Shown here one piece after another: positions 51,015-60,006 of a stretch of 64,000 nucleotides of DNA. The first letter of the stretch is position 1; each line of letters begins with the position of its first letter. The notes beneath the pieces are model-generated. The model did no database searches, was not told the DNA's origin, and was given only the letters and a program-made list of their open reading frames with translations. The stretch comes from Candidatus Dormiibacterota bacterium (lineage in GTDB: Bacteria > Chloroflexota > Dormibacteria > Aeolococcales > Aeolococcaceae). The DNA lies in the NCBI GenBank assembly GCA_019245575.1, contig JAFARE010000030.1, forward strand, positions 1 through 64,000, in the 5' to 3' direction. Position numbers and translations under genes: made by a program.

Positions 51015-52264
51015 ACGCGCGCCGGCCCCGGGTCGTCATCGTCGGGGCCGGCTTCGCGGGCCTGGCCTGTGCCCGCGCGCTGCGCCGCGTGCCGGTTGAT
51101 GTCACGCTCGTCGAGCGCACGAACTACCACCTGTTCCAGCCGCTCCTGTACCAGGTGGCGTCCGGCCTGCTCGACCCTTCGCAGATCGCAGCGCCCGTGC
51201 GCTCGGTCCTGCGCCGCACGCACAACTGCGACGTGCTGATGGCCGAGGTCACGTCGGTCGACCTGCAGGAGCGACGTGTGCACACGGCCGCGCGCGACCT
51301 CGACTACGACTTCCTCGTGGTGGCAGCGGGCAGCGCCACCGACTACTTCGGCGACGCATCACTGCGCGCGCGAGCCATCGGGCTCAAGGACCTCGACGAC
51401 GCGCTCGCGCTCCGCTCGCGGTTGCTGCGCAACTTCGAACGCGCCGCGGTCTGCACCGACGCAGCGCAGCGAAAGCGGCTGCTCACCTTCGTGGTGGTGG
51501 GCGGCGGCCCGACCGGGGTCGAGTTCGCCGGTGCCGTCGCGGAGCTGATCAACCACGTGCTGCCCAAGGACTATCGCGAGGTGGACTTCGCCGAGGTCCG
51601 CGTGATGCTGTGCGAGGCAGGTGACCGCCTGCTGCCCACGTTCGCGCCGCGGCTCAGCCGGTCGGCGCAGCGCAACCTCGAGCGCAAGAAGGTGGACGTG
51701 CGCCTTGGCACCGCGCTGCGCGAGGTGACCACGGACGGCGTGGTGATGCCGGACGGCGAGAGCGTGCCGGCCGACATGGTGGTGTGGACCGCGGGCGTGC
51801 GCGCGGTGCCACTGCTCGGCGAGGGCGCGCCGCAGGTGCGCCACGGACGTGTCGAGGTCACGCCCTCGCTGCACCTGGCTTCGCACCCCGAGGTCTTCGT
51901 GCTCGGCGACATGGCGGCGCTCGACGTCGAGGGACAGCCGCTGCCGATGCTCGCGCCCGTTGCCATCCAGGGCGGCGAGCACACCGCGAGGGTGATCGCG
52001 GCGCGCCTGCGGGGCCGCGAGGACGCGCCCTTCCGCTACCGGGACAAGGGCACCATGGCCACCGTGGGCCGGGGCGCCGCCGTCGCCCAGATCGGCCCGC
52101 TGCACATCAACGGCTTGATCGGCTGGCTGATCTGGCTCTTCATCCACCTCCTGTACCTGGTGGGGTTTCGCAGCCGGCTCATCGCGCTCTGGACCTGGGG
52201 CTGGAACTACTTCTTCTACGATCGCCCGGTCCGGCTCATCACACTGCCGCCGCCCGGCGGCTGA
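51011..52264 (+). CDS. ndh: Type II NADH dehydrogenase
   Basis: A 417-residue membrane-associated flavoprotein that oxidises NADH and reduces quinone without pumping protons. FAD-binding VVIVGAGFAGLACARAL, NYHLFQPLLYQVA, NADH-binding FVVVGGGPTGVEFAGAVAEL, and VFVLGDMAAL are as in NDH-2. The C-terminal amphipathic and hydrophobic segments (GLIGWLIWLFIHLLYLVGF; WTWGWNYFFYDRPVRLI) provide membrane attachment. GTG 51011 overlaps the MFS gene stop, tying it to the marR operon, an unusual partnership. Confidence 0.93.
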   Translation: MNARRPRVVIVGAGFAGLACARALRRVPVDVTLVERTNYHLFQPLLYQVASGLLDPSQIAAPVRSVLRRTHNCDVLMAEVTSVDLQERRVHTAARDLDYDFLVVAAGSATDYFGDASLRARAIGLKDLDDALALRSRLLRNFERAAVCTDAAQRKRLLTFVVVGGGPTGVEFAGAVAELINHVLPKDYREVDFAEVRVMLCEAGDRLLPTFAPRLSRSAQRNLERKKVDVRLGTALREVTTDGVVMPDGESVPADMVVWTAGVRAVPLLGEGAPQVRHGRVEVTPSLHLASHPEVFVLGDMAALDVEGQPLPMLAPVAIQGGEHTARVIAARLRGREDAPFRYRDKGTMATVGRGAAVAQIGPLHINGLIGWLIWLFIHLLYLVGFRSRLIALWTWGWNYFFYDRPVRLITLPPPGG

Positions 52265-52285
52265 CGCGCAGACAGGAGGTCCCGC

Positions 52286-53275
52286 ATGCAGCACAGGCGT
52301 CTCGGTTCCCAGGGCCTCGAGGTCTCGTGCATCGGGCTCGGATGCATGAGCATGTCCGACTTCTACGGCAGCGCGGCCGAGCGCGACGAGCAGGAGTCGA
52401 TCGCCACCATCCACCGCGCCGCGGAGCTGGGCGTGACGCTGCTCGACACCGCCGACATGTACGGCCCGTACACCAACGAGGAGCTGGTGGGGCAGGCCAT
52501 CGCAGACCGGCGTGACTCGTACGTGGTGGCGACGAAGTTCGGGTTTGAGCGCCACGACGACGGCTCGCAGACGGTGAACGGCCGGCCCGAGTACGTGCAG
52601 CGCGCCTGCGACGCCTCGCTGCGCCGGTTGGGCATCGACACGATCGACCTGTACTACCAGCACCGCGTCGACGCGCAGGTGCCCATCGAGGAGACGGTCG
52701 GCGCAATGGCGGCGCTGGTGGCCGCCGGCAAGGTGCGCCACCTCGGGCTCAGCGAGGCGGGCGCCGCGACCGTGCGCCGCGCCCACGGCGTGCACCCGAT
52801 CAGCGCTGTGCAGTCGGAGTACTCGCTGTTCGCGCGCGACCTGGAGGACGAGGTCATCCCCACGCTGCGCGAGCTCGGCATCGGCCTCGTGCCGTACGCG
52901 CCCCTGGGGCGCGGGCTCCTCACCGGCACGGTGCGCAGCGCCGAAGACCTGCCCGCGAGCGATGTGCGGCGGGCGCGCTTTCCGCGCTTCTCCGATGAGA
53001 ACCTGGACGCGAACGCGCGCCTCGCGGCGGAGGTCACGCGCATCGCCGAGCAGAAGGGCGTGACCCCCGCGCAGCTCGCGCTGGCCTGGATCCTCCACCA
53101 GGGCGACGACATCGTCCCCATCCCGGGCACCAAGCACCGCGCCCGGCTGGAGGAGAACGCGGCCGCCGCTGACGTCTCCCTGAGCGACTCGGACCTTGCC
53201 GCGCTCGGCGCCGCCGTGCCCCGCGCCGAGGTGCGCGGCGCGCGCCACTGGGACATGGCGTCGATTGGACGCTGA
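52286..53275 (+). CDS. Aldo/keto reductase
   Basis: A 329-residue NADPH-dependent oxidoreductase of the YakC/AKR13-like type. Catalytic residues are visible: Asp in [18 protein letters not shown] (with Tyr), Lys in VVATKFGF and His in [12 protein letters not shown]-binding region: [24 protein letters not shown] lies before the ATG. Substrate unknown. Confidence 0.93.
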   Translation: MQHRRLGSQGLEVSCIGLGCMSMSDFYGSAAERDEQESIATIHRAAELGVTLLDTADMYGPYTNEELVGQAIADRRDSYVVATKFGFERHDDGSQTVNGRPEYVQRACDASLRRLGIDTIDLYYQHRVDAQVPIEETVGAMAALVAAGKVRHLGLSEAGAATVRRAHGVHPISAVQSEYSLFARDLEDEVIPTLRELGIGLVPYAPLGRGLLTGTVRSAEDLPASDVRRARFPRFSDENLDANARLAAEVTRIAEQKGVTPAQLALAWILHQGDDIVPIPGTKHRARLEENAAAADVSLSDSDLAALGAAVPRAEVRGARHWDMASIGR

Positions 53276-53299
53276 TTCGCTCGGCTATCGTCTGCCCGC

Positions 53300-55249
53300 G
53301 TGAGCACGGCAGCCTCTTCCACCTGGACGCCGACGCGGGAGCAGGCTGAGGGGTCGCGGCTGCGCGCGTTTCTGCGCAGCCTCGGCGTCGAGGACGTTGC
53401 CGGCGCCAACCTGGTGGCGCGCGCCGAGCCGGAGCGGTTCTGGGCGGCGGTCGCAGACGACATCGGCATCGACTGGCAGCGCCGGTTCGACGTTGCCATG
53501 GACACGAGCGAGGGCCTTCCGTGGACGCGGTTCTGGGTCGGCGGGGAGCTCAACTTCACCGCCGGCGCCGTGGACCGCTGGGCGATGCGCACGCCCGACC
53601 ACGACGCCCTGGTGTGGGAGGGCGACGACGGCGAGGTGCGGCGCCTCACGTATCGCGAGCTGCGCGACGAGGTGGCGCGGGCGGTCGCCGCGCTGCAGCG
53701 CCTCGGCGTGGGCCGGGGTGAGGCGGTGGGGCTCTGCATGCCGATGCTGGTGGAGACGGTGGCGCTCTTTCTCGCCTGCGCGCACCTCGGCGCCATCGTC
53801 GTGCCGCTGTTCAGCGGCTACGGCGCGGGGGCGATCGCGACCCGGCTCAGGGACTGCGACGCGAAGGTGCTGTGCGTCACGGACGGGTTCCTCCGCCGCG
53901 GCTCCGTGGTGCCGGCGAAGCAGGTGGCGGACGAGGCGGCGGCGCAGCTTCCCGGACTCCGCCACATGCTCGTCGTGCACCGCTGCGACGCCCCGGTGGT
54001 GATGCAGCCGGGACGGGACCACTTCTACGACGAGTTGACGTCATCAGTGTCTGAAACATACGTGCCGCGCGAGGTGACGAGCGCCGACGACACATTCATG
54101 ATCATCTACACCAGCGGCACGACCGGGCGCCCCAAGGGAACCGTGCACGTACACGGCGGCTTCCCGGTGAAGGCGGCGCAGGACATGGCGCACTGCTTCG
54201 ACGTGCTCGCCGAGGACCGGCTCCTCTGGTTCACCGACATCGGCTGGATGATGGGGCCGTGGGCGATCTGCGGCGCGCTGACCATCGGCGCGACGCTCGT
54301 CGTGTACGAGGGCGTGCCCGACCATCCCGGACCGGACCGCCTCTGGTCCCTGGTGGAGCGGCACCGCGTCAGCGTGCTCGGCGTCGCGCCCACGGTCGTG
54401 CGCGCGCTGATGCGCCACGGCGACGAGCCGGTGAGCGCGCATGACCTGTCCTCGCTGCGCGTGCTCGGCTCCAGCGGCGAGCCGTGGAACCCGGAGCCGT
54501 GGCTGTGGTTCCAGGAGCGCGTCGGCGGCGGCCGCTGCCCGGTCATCAACTATTCGGGCGGGACCGAGATCAGCGGCGGCATCGTGGCCGGCAACCTGCT
54601 GACGCCGCTCAAGCCGTGCTCGTTCGCCGGTCCCGTGCCCGGCATGGACGCCGACGTGTGGGACGAGCACGGCCGCAGCGTTCGCGGCCAGGTCGGGGAG
54701 CTGGTCGTGCGCGCGCCCTGGCCGGGGATGACCCACGGCTTCTGGCGCGACCGCGAGCGCTACCTCGAGACGTACTGGTCGCGCTGGCCGGATACCTGGG
54801 TGCACGGCGACTGGGTCGAGGTCGACGGTGACGGGCTCTGGTACATCCGCGGTCGCAGCGACGACACGATCAAGGTGGCGGGCAAACGGCTCGGCCCGGC
54901 CGAGGTGGAGTCGGCGCTGGTGGCGCATCCGGCCGTCGCCGAGGCCGCGGCCGTCGGCGTGCCCGACGCGCTCAAGGGTGAGGCGCTGGTGGCGTTCGCG
55001 GTGCTCAAGCCGGGGGTGGAGGACGACTCCGAGCTGCGCGCCGCGCTGGTGCGGCGGATCACCGACGACCTGGGCAAGGCGCTGGCCCCGCGCGCGGTCG
55101 AGATCGTGTCGGAGTTGCCCAAAACGCGCAACGCAAAGGTGCTGCGGCGCGTGGTCCGCGCGGTGTACCTGGGCTCCGACCCCGGCGACCTCACCTCGCT
55201 GGAGAACCGCAGCGCCATCGAGGCGCTGGAGCGCGTGCGGCCGGGCTGA
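53300..55249 (+). CDS. Acetyl-CoA synthetase-like AMP-forming acyl-CoA ligase
   Basis: A 649-residue adenylate-forming enzyme. P-loop IIYTSGTTGRPKGTVHVHGG, TDIGWMMGPW, NYSGGTEISGG, hinge GRSDDTIKVAGKRLGPAEVES and catalytic lysine in KTRNAKVLRRVVR. Length, the N-terminal ACS-like segment and TDIGWMMGPW suggest acetate or another short acid. The start is GTG 53300, 11 bases after TATCGT, with no ribosome binding site. Confidence 0.9.
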   Translation: MSTAASSTWTPTREQAEGSRLRAFLRSLGVEDVAGANLVARAEPERFWAAVADDIGIDWQRRFDVAMDTSEGLPWTRFWVGGELNFTAGAVDRWAMRTPDHDALVWEGDDGEVRRLTYRELRDEVARAVAALQRLGVGRGEAVGLCMPMLVETVALFLACAHLGAIVVPLFSGYGAGAIATRLRDCDAKVLCVTDGFLRRGSVVPAKQVADEAAAQLPGLRHMLVVHRCDAPVVMQPGRDHFYDELTSSVSETYVPREVTSADDTFMIIYTSGTTGRPKGTVHVHGGFPVKAAQDMAHCFDVLAEDRLLWFTDIGWMMGPWAICGALTIGATLVVYEGVPDHPGPDRLWSLVERHRVSVLGVAPTVVRALMRHGDEPVSAHDLSSLRVLGSSGEPWNPEPWLWFQERVGGGRCPVINYSGGTEISGGIVAGNLLTPLKPCSFAGPVPGMDADVWDEHGRSVRGQVGELVVRAPWPGMTHGFWRDRERYLETYWSRWPDTWVHGDWVEVDGDGLWYIRGRSDDTIKVAGKRLGPAEVESALVAHPAVAEAAAVGVPDALKGEALVAFAVLKPGVEDDSELRAALVRRITDDLGKALAPRAVEIVSELPKTRNAKVLRRVVRAVYLGSDPGDLTSLENRSAIEALERVRPG

Positions 55250-55307
55250 TCCACCTCGGCGCGGGGTTGGCCGCTGCGCGTCCGTGTGCGCACGCGACGC
55301 TGCGCGC

Positions 55308-56978
55308 ATGCAAGCAGTGCCGCTGGCGGGAAGCGCGTACCACGAGGCCGGACGGCCGCGGGCAGGGCATCGCCGCGTGCGACCGCTTTCCACGGCCGAG
55401 CTGCAGCAGCCGTGCGACGTGACATTGATGCTGCGCGAGCGTCCCGGCGCTCCGACGCTGCTGCAGAGCCTCGAGTGGACGCGCGCCGCCGCTGCGCACC
55501 TCACGGACGCGCAGCTGCGCGCGCGGCACGCTCCGGCCCACAGCGATCGTGAATCGGTGATGGCCTGGGCGAGGCACAACGGGTTGCGCGTGCTGCACGA
55601 GGACCCGGCGACACGGCGCATTTCGCTGCGAGGAACCACTGCGCGGCTCGGCGAGCTGTTTGGCGTTCGGCTGGAGCGGTTCCGCGCGGATGCGAGCAGT
55701 GTCGAGTATCGCGGACACGCAGGGCCCGTGCGGGTGCCCGCATTGCTGCAGGATGTCGTCCGCGGGGTGTACGGCCTCGACGACCGGCCCATCGCGCGCA
55801 CGCACCTGCGCGAACCGGACGCGAGCCGCGCCGCGCTCGTCTCCTACGACCCGCCCGACATCGCTGCTGCGTATGCGTACCCGCCGCTGCCGCGCTTCGG
55901 CGAGGGGCTGCACCTGGTGGCCGGCATGATCGAGCTGGGCGGTGTGACACACAGCGCGGACCTGGCGGCGTCGTTCACACGGCTGGGCTTGCTGCCGCCC
56001 GCCATCCTCAACGTCTCCGTCGACGGCACGGTGCCGCAGCCCGATCCCAGCGGCGCCGACCTCGAGGTCGCGCTCGACTACCAGGTGCTCGGCGCGATGG
56101 TGATGGCGATGGCGCCGCGAGCGCGGCTCACCATCGTGACGTACAACGCGGCCAACACCGAGCGCGGCTTCATCGATGCGGTGGCGACCGCGGCGTCCGA
56201 CGAGGTGAACCGGCCGCTCGCGGTGTCGATCAGCTGGGGCGCGCCCGAGGACGGCTGGTCCGAACAGGGGATGCGCGGCATGGACTCGGCCTTCGCCGCG
56301 GGTGCGCTGCGCGGCGTGACGTACAGCGCGGCGGCCGGTGATGCGGGCTCGACGGACGCGTCGGACGACGGGCGGCAGCATCCGGAGTTTCCGGCGTCGA
56401 GTCCACACGTGTGGGCGTGCGGCGGGACGACGCTGCTCGCAGTGGGTGGGCACGTGATCAGCGAGACGGTGTGGAACGAGCTGGCGCTGGGCGCCGGTGC
56501 GGCCGGCAGCGGTGTGAGCCGCGTGTTCGCGCCGCCCGCGTACCAGACGGGCGCGGGCCTGCATCCCCGCAGCGCCGACGGCGGGCTGCCGGGACGCGGT
56601 CTCCCCGACGGCGCCGGAGTCGCGGATCCGGTCACGGGGTGGAACGTGGTCGCGCTGGGTCGTCTGCGCGTGACCGGCGGAACCAGCGCCGTGGCGCCGA
56701 TGTACACGGCGCTGTGGACGCTGGTCGCGGGCCTGCGAGACCGGCGCATCGGCATGCCGCATCCCGCGCTCTACGCGGCGCGTGGCCGGGGCTTTCGCGA
56801 CATCGTCCAGGGCGACACCGGAGGTCCATACGCGGCGCGTCGCGGCTGGGACACCGCGAGCGGATGGGGCAGCCCCGATGGTCGCGCCATCGCGCGCGAG
56901 CTCGCGCTCGCAGAGCGGCGCGCCCGCGGGCCGGGAGCGCGGGCGCATGCGGAGCGGCTCGGCGTGGAGCTGGCCTGA
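55308..56978 (+). CDS. S53 family serine-carboxyl peptidase (sedolisin / kumamolisin-like)
   Basis: A 556-residue acid peptidase. An N-terminal pro-kumamolisin-type activation domain (~30-170) precedes the subtilisin-fold catalytic domain. Glu253 and Asp257 (DLEVALDY), Asp345 (AAAGDAGS) and Ser460 (GGTSAVAP) form the sedolisin active site. The calcium loop is FRDIVQGDTGG...WDTASGWGSPDG. No signal peptide is visible, as in some kumamolisins. The start is ATG 55308; upstream frame is a shadow of the ligase gene. Confidence 0.93.
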   Translation: MQAVPLAGSAYHEAGRPRAGHRRVRPLSTAELQQPCDVTLMLRERPGAPTLLQSLEWTRAAAAHLTDAQLRARHAPAHSDRESVMAWARHNGLRVLHEDPATRRISLRGTTARLGELFGVRLERFRADASSVEYRGHAGPVRVPALLQDVVRGVYGLDDRPIARTHLREPDASRAALVSYDPPDIAAAYAYPPLPRFGEGLHLVAGMIELGGVTHSADLAASFTRLGLLPPAILNVSVDGTVPQPDPSGADLEVALDYQVLGAMVMAMAPRARLTIVTYNAANTERGFIDAVATAASDEVNRPLAVSISWGAPEDGWSEQGMRGMDSAFAAGALRGVTYSAAAGDAGSTDASDDGRQHPEFPASSPHVWACGGTTLLAVGGHVISETVWNELALGAGAAGSGVSRVFAPPAYQTGAGLHPRSADGGLPGRGLPDGAGVADPVTGWNVVALGRLRVTGGTSAVAPMYTALWTLVAGLRDRRIGMPHPALYAARGRGFRDIVQGDTGGPYAARRGWDTASGWGSPDGRAIARELALAERRARGPGARAHAERLGVELA

Positions 56979-56981
56979 GCC

Positions 56982-57563
56982 CTACGGCGGCGACGGCAGC
57001 CACGCGGTGCCCGTGCAGGACGTCTGCGGCCGCGTGGTGCCGATCACCGGTGCGGCGTACGCCTGTCCCGTCACCGGAATCGCGCCGGGAAACCCGGGGA
57101 TGGGAATGGGCAGCGGCACGAGCCGCGTCACCGAGGCGAACACACGGCAGCCATCGGAGGCGCAGCGCGTGCCGTCGGGCGTCTGCGCGTCGTCAACGGT
57201 CTTCGGCTGGAGGTCGCCCGGCGGCCGCCGGGGGATCGACGCCGATTGGTCTCCGGCCTGGATGCAGGCGCGCTGGAACGCGTACAAGGACCCCACGCGG
57301 TCCTGCGCGCTCGTGTCGACCACCGTCACGGGACAGAGCGCCGCCGGCCCGGCGCACGGCGGCACCCCGTAGAGAAAGTGCGGGTCCACCGCGTCGGCGC
57401 CGGACTGCGCAGCCAGCTGCGCGGCGGACTGGGTGCGGCCGGACCAGCGAAAGAGAAACGCGCCGTCGGCGACGAGACACACGAGCGCAAAGAGGAACAG
57501 GGCAAAGCCGAGCGCGAAGATGATGAGCGTCTGGCCGCGCATGGCGCGGCGGTGCCTGGTCAC
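56982..57563 (-). CDS. TadG-like pseudopilin-domain protein
   Basis: A 193-residue protein with the TadE/TadG N-terminal signature: a basic start (VTRHRRAMRGQ) followed by TLIIFALGFALFLFALVCLVADGAFLF, one membrane helix, then a polar domain with several cysteines (VPPCAGPAALCP, ACIQAG, GTRCASDGC). GTG 57563 overlaps the preceding gene's stop (GTGA); ATG 57542 is an alternative. It is the third of three similar genes. Confidence 0.75.
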   Translation of the reverse strand: MTRHRRAMRGQTLIIFALGFALFLFALVCLVADGAFLFRWSGRTQSAAQLAAQSGADAVDPHFLYGVPPCAGPAALCPVTVVDTSAQDRVGSLYAFQRACIQAGDQSASIPRRPPGDLQPKTVDDAQTPDGTRCASDGCRVFASVTRLVPLPIPIPGFPGAIPVTGQAYAAPVIGTTRPQTSCTGTAWLPSPP

Positions 57564-58215
57564 TGCCGGAACGGCGGAGGCAGCGCCTCCGCGTGCGCGT
57601 GAATGGTGGGGCTCCAGAAGACTCCCCATGCCAGCGGTGTGCGTGCGAAGTCGATGCGAGCCGTCGCGTCGCAGGTGACGACGGAGAGCCCACGCGGCGG
57701 GTTGAGCGTGTGGTCGAGATAGCCGGGATGCGAGATGCCGTCAGGCGAGACGCGCTCAGAACGCAGCTGACATGCGCTGCCGTGGGTGACTGCGGATACG
57801 GCAGCGCGCCGCCGAACGGCGCGCTGCTCGCGCTGTCGCCGCCCGTGAGGCAGAGTGGCCCGGCCTGCCACTGCAGCAGCGAGGTGTACGACTGCATCGT
57901 CCCGTAAAACGACTCCGCTGCGTAGCGGCAGCCGGTGGGCAGCGACGCGGTGTTGAGCGTCTCGCTGCCCTCCGGCGCGTTGCAGCAGCGCGGATCGGGA
58001 CAGCACACCACGCCCGCGGGATCGTACGCGCCGTTGGGCGCCTGGAAGCGCGACGCGGCCGCCAGCGACACGGCGGAGTCCATCTGCTGTTGCACCGTCA
58101 CCTGGACCATGAGCGCGATGAAGTTGCATACCAGCAGCAGCAGCATCGGGATGACGAGCGCTGTCTCCAGCACTGCTTGCGCGTCCATGCCGCGGCGACG
58201 CCGTCGCGCAGTCAT
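57560..58215 (-). CDS. TadE-like pseudopilin with internal frameshift
   Basis: It starts MTARRRRRGMDAQAVLETALVIPMLLLLVCNFIALMVQVTV, a clear TadE N-terminus, at ATG 58215, which overlaps the previous stop (ATGA). This frame is natural up to about YPQSPTAAHVSC. A different frame then gives LRSERVSPDGISHPGYLDHTLNPPRGLSVVTCDATARIDF...ALPPPFRQ, ending at 57560 in a GTGA overlap with the next gene. The interval is 656 bases, not a multiple of three, so one base is missing (or two extra), near 57760-57790. It is either a sequencing error or a disabled gene. Confidence 0.7.
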
Positions 58216-58829
58216 GGCGCGAACCGCAGCGTGTGCGTCGTCGCGGCGAGATCCGTGGGCAGCTCGCCACCCTGCGCACCCGGCCCGAAACCCGGTGGCA
58301 CGAGCGCCGCGATGTACCCGGTGATGCGCACTGTGACGAGCGGCGTGTCGGTGCAGTACGGCGGATAGGGGGCGCGCACCCCGCCGGCCGCCGTCGCGCA
58401 GCGCGGCGGATCCTTCTCCTCCACGCACACCGCCACCACGCGCGGACCGAAGACGGCTTCGACGTCCGCGGGAGTGCGCGGACAGGCGCGCGCGCCGCAT
58501 GCGCCGGGGCCAGGTGCACACCAGGGAACGACGCGGGTCGCAAACAGCGCGCCCTGCACTCGCCCCGCGATGAACGAGGTGACGGCGCGAGCGTCGGGGG
58601 CCGTCGACGACAACGGCCCCGCGCCCGCGGAGGCGGCGTCGCGCGCCGCGGACTCGACGGCAGCCACCGCCGCCGTGCTCTGCAGCGCCCAGAGCCCCGC
58701 GTCGACCGCCGCCAGGAAGCAGAGCAGGAACAGCGGGGCGACGAAGGCGAACTCGAGGGTTGCCTGCGCGCGTCTGCCCGGGGTGGACCGCGCGCGCACG
58801 CAGGAAGCGCGCCGCCTCATCCCTTCCAT
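58212..58829 (-). CDS. TadE-like pseudopilin
   Basis: A 205-residue protein (start ATG 58829 or 58820): basic leader, then GRRAQATLEFAFVAPLFLLCFLAAVDAGLWALQS, the TadE signature with glutamate early in the helix. The extracytoplasmic domain has about eight cysteines. First of three tandem Tad-type genes that overlap by four bases. No TadA ATPase, TadB/C, prepilin peptidase or secretin gene is in the window. Confidence 0.8.
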   Translation of the reverse strand: MEGMRRRASCVRARSTPGRRAQATLEFAFVAPLFLLCFLAAVDAGLWALQSTAAVAAVESAARDAASAGAGPLSSTAPDARAVTSFIAGRVQGALFATRVVPWCAPGPGACGARACPRTPADVEAVFGPRVVAVCVEEKDPPRCATAAGGVRAPYPPYCTDTPLVTVRITGYIAALVPPGFGPGAQGGELPTDLAATTHTLRFAP

Positions 58830-58883
58830 GACGCAGGCATGGTAGTCGGCGCGCGGCCGCGCCTCAACGGACAGTGCGGGCGG

Positions 58884-59957
58884 TCAGGACAGCGCGATGA
58901 AGGCCATGTCCACCGGGACGAGCGGTGTCACCGTGACGGGCATCGCCGGCTGCCCGCTCACCGGGTCCACGAACGTGGTCCAGCCGCCGCCGCGGAGGAT
59001 CTCAAACGTGTACGGACCGCCCACGGGGACCGATGGAACCGTGAACTCACCATCGGAATCGCTGGTGGCGTAGTAGAAGGGGCCGGTCGTGTAGTAGCCG
59101 CTCGGCGTGGTGAAGAAGTGGGTGCTGAGCCGCACCTGGGCCGACACCGGCTGGCCTGACTTGTCTGTCAGCGTCCCGGTGACGGGTTGCCCGGCGCGAA
59201 GCAGCTGCTGCGCTGCGCGCGCCTGCGGGGTCCCGGCATACGACTGCACCAGCCTCTGCAGCGTCGCCGCGGCCTCCTTGTAGGACAGCAGCGCCAGCTG
59301 CTCGCGTCCGGCCGCCAGCAGCGCGGCGGGCAGCGCGCCCGCGACGGCCGGCGCCGCGCCGGGCTCGGACGCAGCCGAATCGAGCAAGGCGACGGCGTCG
59401 CTGCCGTGGCCCGCGGCGGTGAGGGCGCCGGCTTCGCCCACCTCGTACTGCGGCATCAGGGCGGCGACCTGTGCCGCGGCCGCTGCCGGCGGACGCAGGC
59501 GCGACACCTCGTCGAGCCGCTGCAGCGCGCCGGCGTAATCACCGCTGGCGGCGTCGTGGCGGGCGGCATCCAGCAGGAGGTTCGCCTGCTCGCTGGCCGC
59601 GCTGCCGGCCAGTCCCGGGTCGGTCACGCTGGCCAGGAGCACCGCGGCCTGGTCGGCGTGGCCTCCGTGCGCGAGCGCCGCCGCCCAGGTGAGCAGCGTG
59701 GCCTGCGAGGTGCGCGCCGCGCTGTCCACGTCGCCGCGGTCGAGGACGAACGCCGGGCCCGTGCGCAGCGCCAGGGCATTGTCGATGGCGACAGCGATGC
59801 CGAAGTCGCCGGCGCCGCTTGCCGTGCGCGCGGCTTGCGCGGCCACGCGCGTCTCACCCGCGGCGCCGAGGCCGGCGCCGAGCACGCCCGCCACCACCGC
59901 CCCGAGGCACACCATCACCGCCAGTCCGCGCCGTGGGCGCGCGTACTCCGCTTCCAC
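58884..59957 (-). CDS. Membrane-anchored protein with TPR-like helices and a carboxypeptidase-regulatory-like domain
   Basis: About 357 residues from GTG 59957 (ATG 59987 would overlap the divergent hut gene start). A short cytoplasmic N-terminus and one membrane helix (LAVMVCLGAVVAGVLGAGLGAAG) are followed by a helical, alanine-rich region with TPR-like pairs (~40-260; e.g. DYAGALQRLDEVSRLRPPA, SYKEAAATLQRLVQSYAGTPQARAAQQLL). A C-terminal beta domain (GQPVTGTLTDKSGQPVSAQVRLSTHFF..., DSDGEFTVPSVPVGGPYTFEI) resembles CarboxypepD_reg repeats. It is 55 bases downstream of nothing on its strand and precedes the Tad genes, so it may belong to that operon. Confidence 0.75.
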   Translation of the reverse strand: MEAEYARPRRGLAVMVCLGAVVAGVLGAGLGAAGETRVAAQAARTASGAGDFGIAVAIDNALALRTGPAFVLDRGDVDSAARTSQATLLTWAAALAHGGHADQAAVLLASVTDPGLAGSAASEQANLLLDAARHDAASGDYAGALQRLDEVSRLRPPAAAAAQVAALMPQYEVGEAGALTAAGHGSDAVALLDSAASEPGAAPAVAGALPAALLAAGREQLALLSYKEAAATLQRLVQSYAGTPQARAAQQLLRAGQPVTGTLTDKSGQPVSAQVRLSTHFFTTPSGYYTTGPFYYATSDSDGEFTVPSVPVGGPYTFEILRGGGWTTFVDPVSGQPAMPVTVTPLVPVDMAFIALS

Positions 59958-60006
59958 CAGGACCCTTAACGCTACCTGCGAGCGCATGGATATCCTGCCG
60001 CTCGCC

